Made by a program: the position numbers and the translations under genes
Notes under the pieces: generated by a model
What the model saw: only the letters and a program-made list of their open reading frames with translations
Database searches by the model: none
What the model was told of the DNA's origin: nothing
Part shown: in pieces, positions 15,981 through 25,011 of the stretch
How the letters are laid out: each line of letters opens with the position of its first letter
Numbering within the stretch: the first letter of the stretch is position 1
Assembly (NCBI RefSeq): GCF_016902445.1
Contig: NZ_JACSNX010000004.1
Coordinates: 1-64,000 of the forward strand
Origin: Oscillibacter valericigenes
GTDB taxonomy: Bacteria > Bacillota > Clostridia > Oscillospirales > Oscillospiraceae
DNA length: 64,000 nucleotides
Direction: 5' to 3'

Positions 15981-18900
15981 TCAGAACAGGCTCAGCTGCT
16001 CGGCGTCTCGTCGGCGGCCTGCCGTTTCCCGGGCCACCGCCTCCGGCAGTTCCCTCAGGAAGGGGGATGGCTCCGGGGCGGAGGTGAGGATCAACTCCTC
16101 ACGGGCACGAGTCAGCCCGACGAAGAACAGGCGCCGCTCCTCCTCCACGTCCGCCGGACGGCCCGGGGACTCCAGAGGCAGCGCCCCGGCGGAGAGGCCG
16201 GCCAGGAACACCGCCGGGAATTCCAGCCCCTTGGCGCCATGGAGCGTCATCAGCCGCACGGCGCCGGAGGCCCAGTTTTTCCCGGCTGCCCGCTGGAGGT
16301 CCGCCTCCTGGCCCAGGACCAGGGCGTTCCAGAGGCTGTCAAAGTCCTCGTGGAACACCGCTGTGTTCCGCAGCCGCTCCAGGGCGGGGGAGGTGCCGTA
16401 CTGGGCCTCCCACTGCTCCACCAGCTGCCGGGGCTTTTTGGCCCGGACCCAGGGCAGCCATTCTTCCGCCCGGTCCAGCCAGGCCTCCAGGATGCCGTGG
16501 CCCCGCACGGCCTCCCGCAGGGCCGCCGGATTCAGCGCGTCTGCGGCTTGGCAGGGGGACTGGGCTTTTTGAATGAGGTCCGCCGGGCAGTCCCACAGCA
16601 GCCGCAGGGCGGTCTCCAGCGCCGCGCCGTCCGACGGCTCCAGCAGAAAACGGAAAAACGCCAGGGCACCCCGGACTGCCGGATCGTCCAGAAAATCCTC
16701 CTGCCCGGTGACTAAGCAGGGGATGTCGTCGTGGCGGAGGCACTTCTCCACCAGCTCCAGCTGACGATGAGTACGGCAGAGGACGGCAATGTCGGAGAAG
16801 GCCCGGACGGTCCGTTCGTGATCCAGGGCCTGAGCCTCCAGCATATCCACGCCGCCGGTCATGCGGCCGATCTCCTTGGCGATGAACACCGCCTCGGAGA
16901 AGCCGTCCGCCGCCTGCACCAGCCGCACCGGGGGGCCTGCGGGCCGATGGGGGACCAGGGTCCGGTCCCCGCCGGGATTGCGGGCGATCACCGCCAGAGC
17001 CGCCTCCAAAATGGCGGGGGCGGAGCGGTAATTTTCTGTCAGGCGGATTTCCTTTACATTCGCGACATCTTCAAGCAGCCGCTGGAAGCAGCGGCCCGAG
17101 GCGCCCCGGAATCCATAGATGGACTGGTCCGGGTCGCCGATGACGAACAGATCCCCGTTCCGGCTCCAGGACCGGACCAGCTGATACTGGGCATCGTTGA
17201 TGTCCTGGAACTCGTCCACCAGCAGGTGGCGGAAGCGCCGCAGTCCGGTGACGTCTTTTTTCAGCCCCTCCGTCAGCAGGTCATCAAAGTCCAGGGCGCC
17301 CAGCTCACCCAGTCGGGTCTGATAGGCCTCAAACAAGTCTCCATCCAGGCCCGCGTCCTCCAGAGAGGCGCCGTTCTTCACCCGGGAGACGGCCTGGAGC
17401 AGCGCTTTCCCGCCGCCCTTTTTTCCGCTTTCCCGCAGCACCTGCTCCGCGATGGTCAAAGCCTCGCCGGGGCTGATGAGCCGTACATCTCCCAGGAGAT
17501 CCAGACAAATGGAATGGAACGTGCCGATGGTCATGGGGCTCACCGCCCGTTTCCCGCCCAGCCGCTGCTCCAGCCGGGCGCGCATCTCCGCGGCGGCCTG
17601 GTTGGTGAAGGTGACGGCGGTGATTTCCCCGGGACGGACGCCCTTTTCCTCCACCAGCCAGGCGATCCGGGCCACCAGGGTCTTGGTCTTGCCGGTGCCG
17701 GGGCCCGCCGCCACGGCTGTGACAGCTGCCTCAGAGGTGACAGCCTCCAGCTGCCGGGGGTTCAGGTCCTCCGCCTGGGGAGCCTCCGGGACCGCTTCCG
17801 GCGCCACAGAGTGCTTCTTCAGCTCCCGGCGGGGCTTGGGCTTCCCTGGGGGCACGTCCAGACCGAACAGGGAGATCTGTCCGCTGAACCGGGCGATCTC
17901 GCCGGGGGTCAGCAGGGAGATGACGCCGTACTCCCCGTCAAAGCCCGGCCTGCGCTCCACCTGGCCGGAGCGCAGGCGGCGGATGCCCTCCGCCACGCAG
18001 GGATCGGCAGTGCGGGCGATGTCCTCCGCCGGCACCTCCCGCAGGATGGAGAACTCCGACCCCAGCTTCCGGAGCATCTGCTCGTACAGGGCCTGGGTGG
18101 CCTTTCCGGAGGCGGAGGCACCGGTGGAGGCGGCGATGACCTCCGGCAGGGGGGCCAGACTCTCAAAGGGCTTGGCGGTTTCGGGCCGGAACCCGGCGGG
18201 CCGATCCGCCAGAGCTTCCACCCGGTGCTCCACGCCGATGGTCAGCTTCTTTCCGCACACCGGACAGACACCGCCCAGGGCTGCCGTCTCCGCCGGGGTC
18301 AGGCAGACGCCGCAGTTCCGGTGGCCGTCCAGGTGGTACTTGCCCTCCTCCGGGAAGAACTCCACCGTGCCGCGAAATCCCTCCCCGGTGCGGATGGCCC
18401 GGAGCAGCTCCGGGTAGGTCAGGCCCGTGTCCAGCAGATCCGCCTCCCGGCCCAGCTTGGAGGGGGAGTGGGCGTCGGAGTGGGACACCAGCGTCAGACC
18501 GTCCAGGGCGGAGACCCGCCAGTTCATGGGCGGGTCTGAGGAGAGGCCGGTCTCCACCGCATGGATGTGGTCCGTCAGGTCGCCGAAGCATTCCTCCATG
18601 GTGTCAAAGCCGGAGAAGGCGCCGAACAGGGCGAAGTGGGGCGTCCAGATGTGGGCGGGGATGAATTCCGCGTCGGGGCAGGTCTCCAGCGTCAGCTCCA
18701 GCAGGTCCCGGCTGTCCAGTCCCAGGATGGGCCGGCCGTCGGAGCGGATGTTGCCGATGGCCTCCAGCCGGGCAGAGAGCTCGTCCGCCGCCTCCAGAGA
18801 GGGCAGGAGGATCAGGTTGTGGACCTTTCGAGTCTTGCCGTGGCGCTTGTAGATGCAGCTGATCTCCCCGGTGATGACGAACCGGGGCGCCGGTCCGGGG

Positions 18901-19124
18901 GCACCGTCCGGCAGGCGCAGGTCCTCCCGCAGGGTGTAGAGCCCCTCTCCGGCAGGCACCAGCTGCTCCCGCAGCTCCGCCCGCCAGGCGGGGTGGGTGA
19001 AGTCCCCGGTGCCCACCAGACCGATGCCCTTCCGCCGGGCCCACCAGTCCAGATGGGGCAGGTCTCCGTCTTTACTGGTGGCCCGGGAGAACCGGGAGTG
19101 GATGTGGAGGTCGGCGATGTACAT
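15981..19124 (-). CDS. EndoQ-like PHP nuclease fused to a UvrD/PcrA-type DNA helicase
   Basis: A 1047-residue fusion. Residues 1 to about 410 are a PHP-domain protein of the TIGR00375/endonuclease Q type: ADLHIHSRFS (H7, H9), GTGDFTHP (D41, H44), ITGEIS, PAHIWTP, SHSDAHSP, and a zinc knuckle with CGVC near 270 and CPVC near 287. EndoQ nicks DNA 5' of deaminated bases. QISLF at about 416-420 follows. From about 465 a superfamily 1A helicase begins: GPGTGKT Walker A, VTFTNQAAAEMRARL, DEFQDIND, GDPDQSIYGFRG, TLHGAKGLEF, VGLTRARE. The last five residues are QLSLF. The start is the ATG at 19124 preceded by AGAGGGGG. Nicking followed by unwinding is an inference from the fused parts. Confidence 0.85.
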   Translation of the reverse strand: MYIADLHIHSRFSRATSKDGDLPHLDWWARRKGIGLVGTGDFTHPAWRAELREQLVPAGEGLYTLREDLRLPDGAPGPAPRFVITGEISCIYKRHGKTRKVHNLILLPSLEAADELSARLEAIGNIRSDGRPILGLDSRDLLELTLETCPDAEFIPAHIWTPHFALFGAFSGFDTMEECFGDLTDHIHAVETGLSSDPPMNWRVSALDGLTLVSHSDAHSPSKLGREADLLDTGLTYPELLRAIRTGEGFRGTVEFFPEEGKYHLDGHRNCGVCLTPAETAALGGVCPVCGKKLTIGVEHRVEALADRPAGFRPETAKPFESLAPLPEVIAASTGASASGKATQALYEQMLRKLGSEFSILREVPAEDIARTADPCVAEGIRRLRSGQVERRPGFDGEYGVISLLTPGEIARFSGQISLFGLDVPPGKPKPRRELKKHSVAPEAVPEAPQAEDLNPRQLEAVTSEAAVTAVAAGPGTGKTKTLVARIAWLVEEKGVRPGEITAVTFTNQAAAEMRARLEQRLGGKRAVSPMTIGTFHSICLDLLGDVRLISPGEALTIAEQVLRESGKKGGGKALLQAVSRVKNGASLEDAGLDGDLFEAYQTRLGELGALDFDDLLTEGLKKDVTGLRRFRHLLVDEFQDINDAQYQLVRSWSRNGDLFVIGDPDQSIYGFRGASGRCFQRLLEDVANVKEIRLTENYRSAPAILEAALAVIARNPGGDRTLVPHRPAGPPVRLVQAADGFSEAVFIAKEIGRMTGGVDMLEAQALDHERTVRAFSDIAVLCRTHRQLELVEKCLRHDDIPCLVTGQEDFLDDPAVRGALAFFRFLLEPSDGAALETALRLLWDCPADLIQKAQSPCQAADALNPAALREAVRGHGILEAWLDRAEEWLPWVRAKKPRQLVEQWEAQYGTSPALERLRNTAVFHEDFDSLWNALVLGQEADLQRAAGKNWASGAVRLMTLHGAKGLEFPAVFLAGLSAGALPLESPGRPADVEEERRLFFVGLTRAREELILTSAPEPSPFLRELPEAVARETAGRRRDAEQLSLF

Positions 19125-19234
19125 GGAAGTCCCCCTCTGTCGAATCAAGTCGACCTCATTATACCCCCTCCGCTCCCGCCGCGCAAGGCGGCGGAAAAAG
19201 CGGTCCGGCGGAAGACCGCCGGACCGCAGAGACA

Positions 19235-19714
19235 TTATGGCTTTGGACCGCCGGAGGATGGAGACCGCGTGGGGCGCACCAGACGCGGAAACACCGCCCG
19301 GAACAGGGAGGAGGCCAGGATGACGCCCACCGCCAGGGCCGCCGCCATGCCCAGGGTGTCCAGCAGGGCGTTCAGGAACTGACCGGTGTCGCCCGCCAGG
19401 CAGTAGCTCATGGCGTAGTAGATGCCGCCGCCGGGCACCAGGGGCAGCAGGGCCACCAGCTGGTAGCCGGTGACAGGACAGCGGCGGATGCGGGCCATGA
19501 TCTCTGAGAACAGGCTGATGGCCATGGCGGCAAAAAAGCCCGCCAGAATGGTCTTGCCTCCCAGCAGATACACCAGCCATCCCAGCGCACCGCCGCAGCC
19601 GGCGATCAGCTTGCCGGGGCCGTGGATATTGAAGACCAGCGTGAAGCCGATGCACCCGGCAAAGGCACACAGGCAGGGCAGGATATACTGAGACCAGAGC
19701 TCCATGAATGTCAT
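19235..19714 (-). CDS. Threonine/serine exporter, ThrE C-terminal half (YjjB-like)
   Basis: A 159-residue membrane protein with about five helices, matching the DUF3815/ThrE_2 half of split threonine/serine exporters (LVALLPLVPGGGIYYAM is the recognisable core). It lies six bases downstream of the other half, so the two subunits are made together and probably form one exporter in the cytoplasmic membrane. Substrate assignment follows the family only. Confidence 0.87.
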   Translation of the reverse strand: MTFMELWSQYILPCLCAFAGCIGFTLVFNIHGPGKLIAGCGGALGWLVYLLGGKTILAGFFAAMAISLFSEIMARIRRCPVTGYQLVALLPLVPGGGIYYAMSYCLAGDTGQFLNALLDTLGMAAALAVGVILASSLFRAVFPRLVRPTRSPSSGGPKP

Positions 19715-19720
19715 CCCCCT

Positions 19721-20482
19721 TTACAGGATCTGTCCGATGCCCAGCCCCACTGCGGAGCCCAGGGCGATGCCCATGGCGATCAGGATGGCCTCCGCCGTTC
19801 GGCTGAGACCGGAGTAGGTGTCTCCCGCCACCAGTTCCCGCATGGCGTTGGTCAGGGCCACGCCGGGCACCAGCAGCATCAAAACACCGATGGTCACCAG
19901 GTCCACATTGCTGCCCAGCCCCGCCCGCACCAGCAGCAGGGACAGCAGAGAGGCGATGCCGCTGCACACCAGCGTCCGCAGAAAGCTGTTGCTGCCCAGC
20001 CATTTTCCGCCGAAGAGCAGGCAGGCACCCACCACCAGGCCGCAGAAAAAGGCGCTGAGCGCGTCCCAGATCCCCCCGCCGAACAGGGGACAGAAGAAGG
20101 CGGGGGCCGCGGCGTACCCCAGCAGCACCGTGGCAGGACGGTGGCGGCGGCAGGAGGCGGGCAGACGGCCTACCCGGGCCCGGGCCTCATCCAGGGGAGG
20201 CGCGGTGCGGCAGAGCTCCCGGCACAGGGCGTTGCATGCCTCCAGCAGTTCGATATCGGTGCCGTGGGAACGGATCCGCCGCATCCGGGTCGTGGGACGG
20301 CCATCCTCCGCCTTCAGGCTGACGATCAAACAGCTGGGGATGGCGAACACCTGGGCGTCCTCCCCCTGATAGGCACGCAGCAGCCGGTACACGGACTCCT
20401 CCACCCGGGAGATCTCCGCCCCGCTCTCCGCCAGCAGGCAGCCCAGCTCCGTGGCCAGATTCAACAGCTTGTCCGAGTCCAT
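19721..20482 (-). CDS. Threonine/serine exporter, ThrE N-terminal half (YjjP-like)
   Basis: A 253-residue protein of the DUF1212/ThrE family. The soluble N-terminal part has the typical GAEISRVEESVYRLLRAYQ and IPSCLIVSL segments, and five hydrophobic helices follow (for example LMLLVPGVALTNAMRELVAGD). It pairs with the YjjB-like gene immediately downstream. The gene is divergent from the MarR regulator at 20648, and the 165-base gap must hold both promoters. Confidence 0.88.
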   Translation of the reverse strand: MDSDKLLNLATELGCLLAESGAEISRVEESVYRLLRAYQGEDAQVFAIPSCLIVSLKAEDGRPTTRMRRIRSHGTDIELLEACNALCRELCRTAPPLDEARARVGRLPASCRRHRPATVLLGYAAAPAFFCPLFGGGIWDALSAFFCGLVVGACLLFGGKWLGSNSFLRTLVCSGIASLLSLLLVRAGLGSNVDLVTIGVLMLLVPGVALTNAMRELVAGDTYSGLSRTAEAILIAMGIALGSAVGLGIGQIL

Positions 20483-20647
20483 GAGACGCCTCCTTCCGCT
20501 CCTTTAAGATATGCGTTTTCCGGGAAAAACGCAAGGGATATTTTGACGAAGCACCGCCGCTGTTTGACGGCCCCTATTGACAGAGAGAGGCTGTATTCGT
20601 ATAATGGTCCGGGAATTTGTCCGAAAACGGATTGAGAGGTGAGGGAA

Positions 20648-21118
20648 ATGAACGCTTCAGAGCTGGCGGCGTTTTGGAAGGACTTCAACCGTCTGTACAA
20701 TGAGAATGGCCAGCTGTATCACCGGGTGGCCCGGTCCTGCGGCCTGTCGGACTGCGCCCTCTGGCTGCTGTACACCCTGCGGGCGGAGGATACGCCCCTG
20801 ACCCAGACGCAGCTGAGCGAGACACTGTCCCTGTCCAGGCAGACGGTGAATTCCGCCCTGAAAAAGCTGGTGGAGGCGGGTTATCTCCGGCTGGAGGCGG
20901 CGGATGGAAATCTGAAAAACAAGCAGGTCCTGGTGACGGAGGCGGGGGACGCCTTCCTGCGCCGGACCGTGGACCGGGTGTTCGGCATGGAGAACGCCGC
21001 GGTCTCCCACCTGTCCGGGGAAGAGCGCGCGGCGCTTCTGGACCTGAGCCAGAAGCTGCTGGACGCCTTCCGGACGGAGACGGAGCGATTTCTCAAGGCC
21101 CAGGACACAGGAGACTGA
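20648..21118 (+). CDS. MarR family transcriptional regulator
   Basis: A 156-residue winged-helix repressor. The HTH is in QLSETLSLSRQTVNSALKKLVEAGYL, and the wing follows with KNKQVLVTEAGDAFL. I use the ATG at 20648, preceded by GAGGTGAGGG; the in-frame GTG at 20639 falls inside that ribosome site. It is followed 17 bases later by a MATE exporter, the usual MarR-efflux arrangement, so it probably represses the pair in response to an exported compound. Confidence 0.9.
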   Translation: MNASELAAFWKDFNRLYNENGQLYHRVARSCGLSDCALWLLYTLRAEDTPLTQTQLSETLSLSRQTVNSALKKLVEAGYLRLEAADGNLKNKQVLVTEAGDAFLRRTVDRVFGMENAAVSHLSGEERAALLDLSQKLLDAFRTETERFLKAQDTGD

Positions 21119-21135
21119 AACAGGAGAATCCAAGT

Positions 21136-22467
21136 ATGCAGATCAAACTCTCTGACCACTTCACCTACGGGCGGCTGCTGCGGTACACGCTGCCGTCCAT
21201 CATCATGATGATCTTCACCTCGCTGTACAGCGTGGTAGACGGGCTGTTCGTGTCCAACCTGGTGGGAGATCTGGCCCTGTCGGCAGTGAACATCGCCTTT
21301 CCCATCACCATGATCATCGGCGCCTTCGGCTTCATGCTGGGCACCGGCGGCAGCGCCATCGTGGCCCGGACCCTGGGGGAGGGAAAGCCGGAGCTGGCCT
21401 CCCGATATTTCACGCTCTTCATCTGGTGTGTGGCGGGGCTGGGCGTGGTGCTCTCCATCGTCACCATCGCCTTCATCGAGCCCATCATGCGCTTTGCCGG
21501 GGCCAGCGACCTGCTGCTGCCGGACTGCATCGCCTATGGCCGGATCCTGCTGGCGGGCAGCGCCGTGTTCATGCTGCAGAGCGCCTTCCAGAGCTTTTTC
21601 TCAGCGGCGGAGAAACCCAAGCTGGGGCTGCTGCTCTCTCTGGCCGCCGGAGCCACCAACATCGTCTTCGACTACGTGTTCATTGCCCTGCTGGACATGG
21701 GTGTGGTGGGCGCCGCCTTGGCCACGGTGCTGGGCTACTGCGTGGGCGGCGTCATCCCGGTGGTGTACTTCCTCATGCCCCGGCGGGAGGGCCTGCGGCT
21801 GGTGCGGACCCGGTTTTACGGCCGGCAGCTGCTCCACGCCTGCACCAACGGCTCCTCGGAGCTGATGAGCAATATCTCCGCGTCCGTGGTAGGAATCCTC
21901 TACAACATCCGGCTGATGGACCTGCTGGGGGAGCCCGGCGTGGCGGCCCACTCGGTGATGATGTATGTGGACTTCGTGTTCGTGGCTGCGTTCCTGGGAT
22001 TCTCCATGGGCAGTGCCCCCATCGTCAGCTACCACTACGGGGCGGAGAATCACGATGAGCTGAAGAACATCTTCCGCCGCAGCGGCGTCATCATCGCCGT
22101 CACCTCCGTGGTGATGGTGGCGGCCTCGGAGCTCTTGAGCCGGCCCCTGTCCGCCGCCTTCGTGGGCTACTCGCCGGAGCTGCTGGAGCTGACCACCCAC
22201 GGCTTCCGGATCTTCGCCCTGTGCTATCTCTTCTGCGGGCTGAACATCTACGCCTCCGCCTTCTTCACGGCATTGTGCAACGGGGCGCTCTCCGCCCTGA
22301 TCGCCTTCACCCGCACGCTGCTGCTGCGGGGCGGGCTGGTGCTGGTGATGCCGCTGCTCTTCGGCGTGGACGGCGTCTGGTGGTCTGTGGCGGCGGCAGA
22401 GCTGCTGGGGGCCGTGCTGTCCGCGGCGCTGCTGATCCTCATGCGCCGCCGCTACCACTACGCCTGA
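21136..22467 (+). CDS. MATE family efflux transporter
   Basis: A 443-residue, 12-helix transporter of the multidrug and toxin extrusion family, exchanging a cation for drugs or metabolites across the inner membrane. The family opening (RYTLPSIIMMIFTSLYSVVDG, then LFVSNLVG) and the second-half repeat (PIVSYHYGAENHDELKNIFRR) are clear. It is cotranscribed with the MarR regulator directly upstream. The substrate is unknown. Confidence 0.9.
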   Translation: MQIKLSDHFTYGRLLRYTLPSIIMMIFTSLYSVVDGLFVSNLVGDLALSAVNIAFPITMIIGAFGFMLGTGGSAIVARTLGEGKPELASRYFTLFIWCVAGLGVVLSIVTIAFIEPIMRFAGASDLLLPDCIAYGRILLAGSAVFMLQSAFQSFFSAAEKPKLGLLLSLAAGATNIVFDYVFIALLDMGVVGAALATVLGYCVGGVIPVVYFLMPRREGLRLVRTRFYGRQLLHACTNGSSELMSNISASVVGILYNIRLMDLLGEPGVAAHSVMMYVDFVFVAAFLGFSMGSAPIVSYHYGAENHDELKNIFRRSGVIIAVTSVVMVAASELLSRPLSAAFVGYSPELLELTTHGFRIFALCYLFCGLNIYASAFFTALCNGALSALIAFTRTLLLRGGLVLVMPLLFGVDGVWWSVAAAELLGAVLSAALLILMRRRYHYA

Positions 22468-22543
22468 GAAAAAGCGGATATTCTGCAAGACAGGGCCCTC
22501 TGCGGTGTGGTACGCTGATCGATGCTGACAGGAGGAAAGACCC

Positions 22544-23362
22544 ATGAGACAAACGATGCGGACCGCCCGGCATGACCCGGTCCTGGGACTGGATGCCTAC
22601 TGCCTTCGGGGGCTGGAGCGGCCCTTTCCCAGCCACTTTCACGGCCACTATGTGATCGGCGTGGTGGAGCGGGGGACTCGGACCCTCACCTGCGGCAGAC
22701 GGCGGGAGGCCATCGGTCCCGGAGACGTGCTGCTGCTCAACCCCGGGGACAGCCATGGCTGCGTCCGGGAGGACGGGGCGCTGGACTATCGGGGGCTGAA
22801 CATTCCCCGGGACACCATGATGTCCCTGGCGGAAGAAATCACGGGCCGCCGGATCCTGCCGGACTTTACACGGCCGGTGGTCCGGGACCGGGAGCTGGCC
22901 CGCCGCCTGAGGGATCTGCACCGGGCGGTGCTGGAAGACGGCTCACCTCTCCGGCTGGAGGAGGCGCTGGTGCTGGCCTTTGGCCGCCTGCTGCCGGACT
23001 ACGCCGGACAGGCAGAGACGGCCGCCTGCCGGGCAGAGGTGGCACGGGCCTGCGTCTTCATGCGGGACCGCTTTGCGCAGCCTCTCACCCTGGCGGACAT
23101 CAGCCGCCAGGCGGGATTGAGCAAGTCCGCCCTGGTCCGGGCCTTTGCCCGGGAAAAGGGCATCACGCCCTACCGCTATCTGCTGGCGCTGCGGGTGGAC
23201 CGGGCCCGGCATCTGCTGGAGCGGGGCCTGTCCCCGGCGGAGACCGCCCTGGCCGCAGGCTTTTCCGACCAGAGCCACTTCACCAACTATTTTACCGCCT
23301 ATACCGGCCTGACGCCGGGGGCCTACCGGGCGCTGTTCCGGGAGGAACGGGAGAGAGGATGA
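22544..23362 (+). CDS. AraC family transcriptional regulator with N-terminal cupin
   Basis: A 272-residue regulator. The N-terminal AraC-type cupin (FPSHFHGHYVIGVVERG, then LLLNPGDSHG) senses a small ligand, and two C-terminal helix-turn-helix motifs follow (LADISRQAGLSKSALVRAF and ETALAAGFSDQSHFTNYF). The next gene, a DMT permease, begins eight bases after the stop, and such pairs usually have the regulator controlling the exporter. Confidence 0.9.
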   Translation: MRQTMRTARHDPVLGLDAYCLRGLERPFPSHFHGHYVIGVVERGTRTLTCGRRREAIGPGDVLLLNPGDSHGCVREDGALDYRGLNIPRDTMMSLAEEITGRRILPDFTRPVVRDRELARRLRDLHRAVLEDGSPLRLEEALVLAFGRLLPDYAGQAETAACRAEVARACVFMRDRFAQPLTLADISRQAGLSKSALVRAFAREKGITPYRYLLALRVDRARHLLERGLSPAETALAAGFSDQSHFTNYFTAYTGLTPGAYRALFREERERG

Positions 23363-23369
23363 CGCAGCT

Positions 23370-24305
23370 GTGGAGACAAATACTGCCCGGGGCCATTTGG
23401 CGGCCCTGCTGACCATTGCCATCTGGGGGACCACGTTCATCTCCACCAAGGTGCTGCTGGAGGACTTCCGGCCGGTGGAGATCCTGTTCATCCGGTTTGT
23501 GATGGGCTATCTGGCACTGTGGATCGCCTGCCCCCGCCGCCTGCGGGGCGTGACACGGCGGCAGGAGGGATCGTTCGCCCTGGCGGGGCTGTGCGGCGTG
23601 TGCCTGTACTACCTGCTGGAGAACATCGCCCTGACGTACACCATGGCCTCCAACGTGGGGGTCATCATCTCCGTGTCCCCCTGCTTCACCGCCCTGCTGA
23701 CCCATTTCCTCATGCGGGGAGAGGACCGGCTGCGGCCCACCTTCTTCGCGGGCTTTGCCGTGGCCATGGCGGGCATCTGCCTCATCAGCTTCAACGGCTC
23801 CGCCCTGGCGCTGGACCTGCGGGGAGACCTGCTGGCGCTGCTGGCCGCCTTCGTGTGGGCCTGCTATGCCCTGCTGACCCGGAAGATCAGCGCCCTGGGC
23901 CACCCCACGGTCCTCACCACACGGCGGACCTTCTTCTACGGACTGGTATTCATGCTGCCGGTGCTGGCGCTCTCCGGCGCCCGGCCGGACCTGGCCTGCC
24001 TTCTGGACCCGGTGGACCTGGGGAACCTGCTGTTCCTGGGGCTGGGGGCCTCTGCGCTGTGCTTCGTCACCTGGAACTTCGCGGTGAAGGAGCTGGGGGC
24101 GGTGAAGACCTGCGTGTACATCTATCTGGTGCCGGTGATCACGGTGGCCGCCTCGGTGGCGATCCTGGACGAGCCCTTCACCTGGATGACCGGCGTCGGG
24201 ACGGCGCTGACGCTGATGGGGCTATTCCTCTCTGAAGGCAAATTCCAACGGAGAGCAGGAGCGGACCGTGGGACAGGAGCAGGACAAATGCATCCTGATG
24301 ATTGA
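23370..24305 (+). CDS. EamA/DMT-superfamily transporter
   Basis: A 311-residue permease with ten helices in two EamA repeats (WGTTFISTKVLLEDFRPVEI in the first, VWACYALLTRKISALGHP opening the second). The start is GTG, eight bases after the AraC gene. The last 20 or so residues are hydrophilic and run beyond the usual end of the family, suggesting a lost stop or a loose tail. Probably an amino-acid or metabolite exporter under control of the adjacent AraC protein. Confidence 0.87.
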   Translation: METNTARGHLAALLTIAIWGTTFISTKVLLEDFRPVEILFIRFVMGYLALWIACPRRLRGVTRRQEGSFALAGLCGVCLYYLLENIALTYTMASNVGVIISVSPCFTALLTHFLMRGEDRLRPTFFAGFAVAMAGICLISFNGSALALDLRGDLLALLAAFVWACYALLTRKISALGHPTVLTTRRTFFYGLVFMLPVLALSGARPDLACLLDPVDLGNLLFLGLGASALCFVTWNFAVKELGAVKTCVYIYLVPVITVAASVAILDEPFTWMTGVGTALTLMGLFLSEGKFQRRAGADRGTGAGQMHPDD

Positions 24306-24383
24306 GGGGACCATGCCCCGCGGCCCCCGGCACCGGGCGGACCGGCTGACCGGCAGTCTGCCGCTGCTGCGGTGAGGGCATGA

Positions 24384-24426
24384 ATGGAGGGAGAGGGCCG
24401 CGCATAGCGCAGCCCTCTCCCTCCAT
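24384..24426. repeat. Perfect 15-bp inverted repeat between the DMT and XRE genes
   Basis: ATGGAGGGAGAGGGC (24384-24398) and its exact complement (24412-24426) flank a 13-base loop. No T tract follows on the plus strand, so it may be a weak terminator or a structural element. Confidence 0.6.
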
Positions 24427-24499
24427 GTTAACAGATGTTGCTTGCGGCAACGGCCCGTTTCCTGTATGATCGTGCCAGCAGGAAAGGAGTGCGATCCAT

Positions 24500-25009
24500 A
24501 TGCTGAACGAAAACCTGAAAGCCATCCGAAAAACAAAGGGCCTCTCCCAGGAGGAGCTTGCCATCAAGCTGAACGTGGTGCGGCAGACCATCTCAAAATG
24601 GGAACAGGGGCGGTCCGTGCCGGACGCGGAGCTGCTGCTCTCTCTGTCAGAGGTGTTGGAAACGCCCGTGAGCACACTGCTGGGGGAGACGGTGGCGGAG
24701 CCGGAGGCCGATGCCATCAAAGCCCTCTCTGAAAAGCTGGAGGTCCTCAACCTGCAGTTTGCACGGCAGAGGGAACGGCGGCGGAAGCTCCTCCATGGAC
24801 TGTGCATCGCGCTGTGCGCAGGCGTCGTCCTCGCCTTCGGTGTCCTGTTCACAGTGGGAAGCCCCTATCTGGACTGGAACTACCAGGACCCGGAGACCGC
24901 CGTGATGGGAACGGCGCTCCACGCCATGGAGTGGCTGTTCGTCCGAGCGGCGCCGGTGCTCCTGATCGGGGCGGCTGTCGGGGCGTTCCTGACGCGGAGG
25001 CGGACGTAA
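24500..25009 (+). CDS. XRE family regulator with two C-terminal membrane helices
   Basis: A 169-residue protein: an N-terminal Cro/CI-type helix-turn-helix (residues 5-60, with LSQEELAIKLNVVRQTISKWEQG), a linker helix, then two hydrophobic helices at about 100-120 and 145-160 separated by a short extracytoplasmic loop. Membrane-anchored XRE proteins of this form are frequent in Clostridia and are thought to report on envelope state. AAAGGAG lies before the ATG. No obvious target gene is adjacent. Confidence 0.83.
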   Translation: MLNENLKAIRKTKGLSQEELAIKLNVVRQTISKWEQGRSVPDAELLLSLSEVLETPVSTLLGETVAEPEADAIKALSEKLEVLNLQFARQRERRRKLLHGLCIALCAGVVLAFGVLFTVGSPYLDWNYQDPETAVMGTALHAMEWLFVRAAPVLLIGAAVGAFLTRRRT

Positions 25010-25011
25010 GC

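Noticed and set aside
16731-18539. Long open frame (about 600 codons) on the plus strand opposite the EndoQ-UvrD gene
   Set aside because: It lies wholly antisense to a conserved gene, has low-complexity Gly/Gln/His-rich composition and no recognisable domain; a GC-rich shadow frame.
15981-20003. A 1340-residue reading of the helicase gene extending into the ThrE genes
   Set aside because: The PHP family starts at the ATG at 19124 with its own ribosome site; the extra N-terminus is antisense-like and overlaps the ThrE genes in another frame.
24384-24426. Strong terminator
   Set aside because: The stem is perfect but there is no T tract after it on either strand; listed only as an inverted repeat.
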